Below, in pieces: positions 4,674 through 5,079 of a stretch of 5,079 nt of DNA. Below the pieces are notes generated by a model. It searched no databases. It was given only the letters and a program-made list of their open reading frames with translations, and was not told where the DNA came from. Origin of the DNA: Chloroflexota bacterium. GTDB lineage: Bacteria > Chloroflexota > Anaerolineae > Anaerolineales > DRMV01. The position numbers were made by a program, and so were the translations under genes. The DNA lies in NCBI GenBank assembly GCA_013153375.1, contig JAADEN010000192.1:1-5079 (forward strand), in the 5' to 3' direction. The stretch's first letter is position 1. Every line of letters begins with the position of its first letter.

Positions 4674-5079
4674 ATGCGCTCGGATGTCATCAAGAAAGGC
4701 TTCGACCGAGCCCCGCACCGCTCGCTGTTGCGAGCCACGGGCGTGATTCGCGACCGCGACGACTTCGCCAAGCCCTTCATCGCGGTGGTCAACTCCTACA
4801 CCGACATCGTGCCCGGCCATGTGCACCTGCGCGACTTCGCCCAAATCGTCAAGGACGCCATTCGGGAGGCCGGGGGCGTGCCCTTCGAGTTCAATGTCAT
4901 CGCGGTGGACGACGGCATCGCGATGGGGCACGAGGGCATGAAGTACAGTTTGCCGTCCCGGGAACTCATCGCCGACAGCGTGGAGACCATGATCCAGGCC
5001 CACGCGTTCGACGGCATGGTGCTCATCCCCAACTGCGACAAGATCGTGCCCGGCATGGCCATGGCCGCGCTGCGGCTGG
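4674..5079 (+). CDS. ilvD: Dihydroxy-acid dehydratase IlvD, N-terminal part
   Basis: The first 135 residues of IlvD, which dehydrates 2,3-dihydroxy-isovalerate and 2,3-dihydroxy-3-methylvalerate to the 2-keto acids that precede Val, Leu and Ile. The gene runs off the right edge. Family motifs: NSYTDIVPGHVHLRDF (40-55), AVDDGIAMGHEGMKYSLPSRELIADSVE (77-104, with metal-binding Asp near 80) and the iron-sulfur signature NCDKIVPGMAMAALRL (120-135, with Cys121, Asp122 and the Lys123 that is carbamylated in characterised members). Residue 48 is Gly (VPGH), as in E. coli IlvD, whereas [2Fe-2S] enzymes usually have a Cys there (TPCN); this points to the E. coli-like oxygen-sensitive cluster type, by inference. 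The start at 4674 has AGGAGG four bases upstream. It lies 51 bases after the attenuator T-run and is presumably regulated by it. Confidence 0.96.
   Translation, partial: MRSDVIKKGFDRAPHRSLLRATGVIRDRDDFAKPFIAVVNSYTDIVPGHVHLRDFAQIVKDAIREAGGVPFEFNVIAVDDGIAMGHEGMKYSLPSRELIADSVETMIQAHAFDGMVLIPNCDKIVPGMAMAALRL

Overview
The window is GC-rich, densely packed bacterial chromosomal DNA with no mobile element, CRISPR array, rRNA or tRNA that I can see. Gene content (SmpB, a VTE5-type prenol kinase, a ferritin-like/VIT1 iron transporter, secreted proteins with Pro/Thr-rich linkers, IlvD), AGGAGG-type ribosome binding sites and AT-rich sigma70-like promoter islands fit a GC-rich free-living bacterium. 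Chloroflexota is my tentative guess; the sequence does not prove it.

Layout. On the minus strand, from about 2242 down to the left edge, lies a probable operon: smpB, a phytol/prenol kinase-like membrane protein, an erythrin-vacuolar iron transport (MbfA-like) protein, and the start of a very Lys/Arg-rich protein cut by the window edge. Gaps are 9, 26 and 13 bases. Two back-to-back extended -10 promoters at 2237-2277 separate this operon from a plus-strand pair: a 42-residue membrane protein whose stop overlaps (ATGA) the start of a membrane-anchored protein of unknown function. That pair converges on a minus-strand lipoprotein gene (3268-4098), which has a clear TTGACA/TATACT promoter at 4158-4185. 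A non-coding stretch of about 250 bases follows, containing an interrupted 27-bp dyad.

The right end is the most interesting part. The start of ilvD (dihydroxy-acid dehydratase, branched-chain amino acid synthesis) is preceded by a complete-looking ribosome-mediated transcription attenuator. It consists of a candidate promoter at 4409-4414, a 36-codon leader peptide in which 11 of residues 6-19 are Leu, Val or Ile, an 11-bp terminator hairpin with a T-run (4594-4622), and a mutually exclusive 15-bp antiterminator pairing (4527-4541 with 4594-4608). The logic would be that shortage of charged Leu/Val/Ile tRNA stalls the ribosome in the run, the antiterminator forms, and ilvD is transcribed.

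The known functions in the window are ribosome rescue, prenol phosphorylation, iron handling and branched-chain amino acid synthesis. The two secreted/anchored proteins and the small membrane protein have no assignable function from sequence alone.
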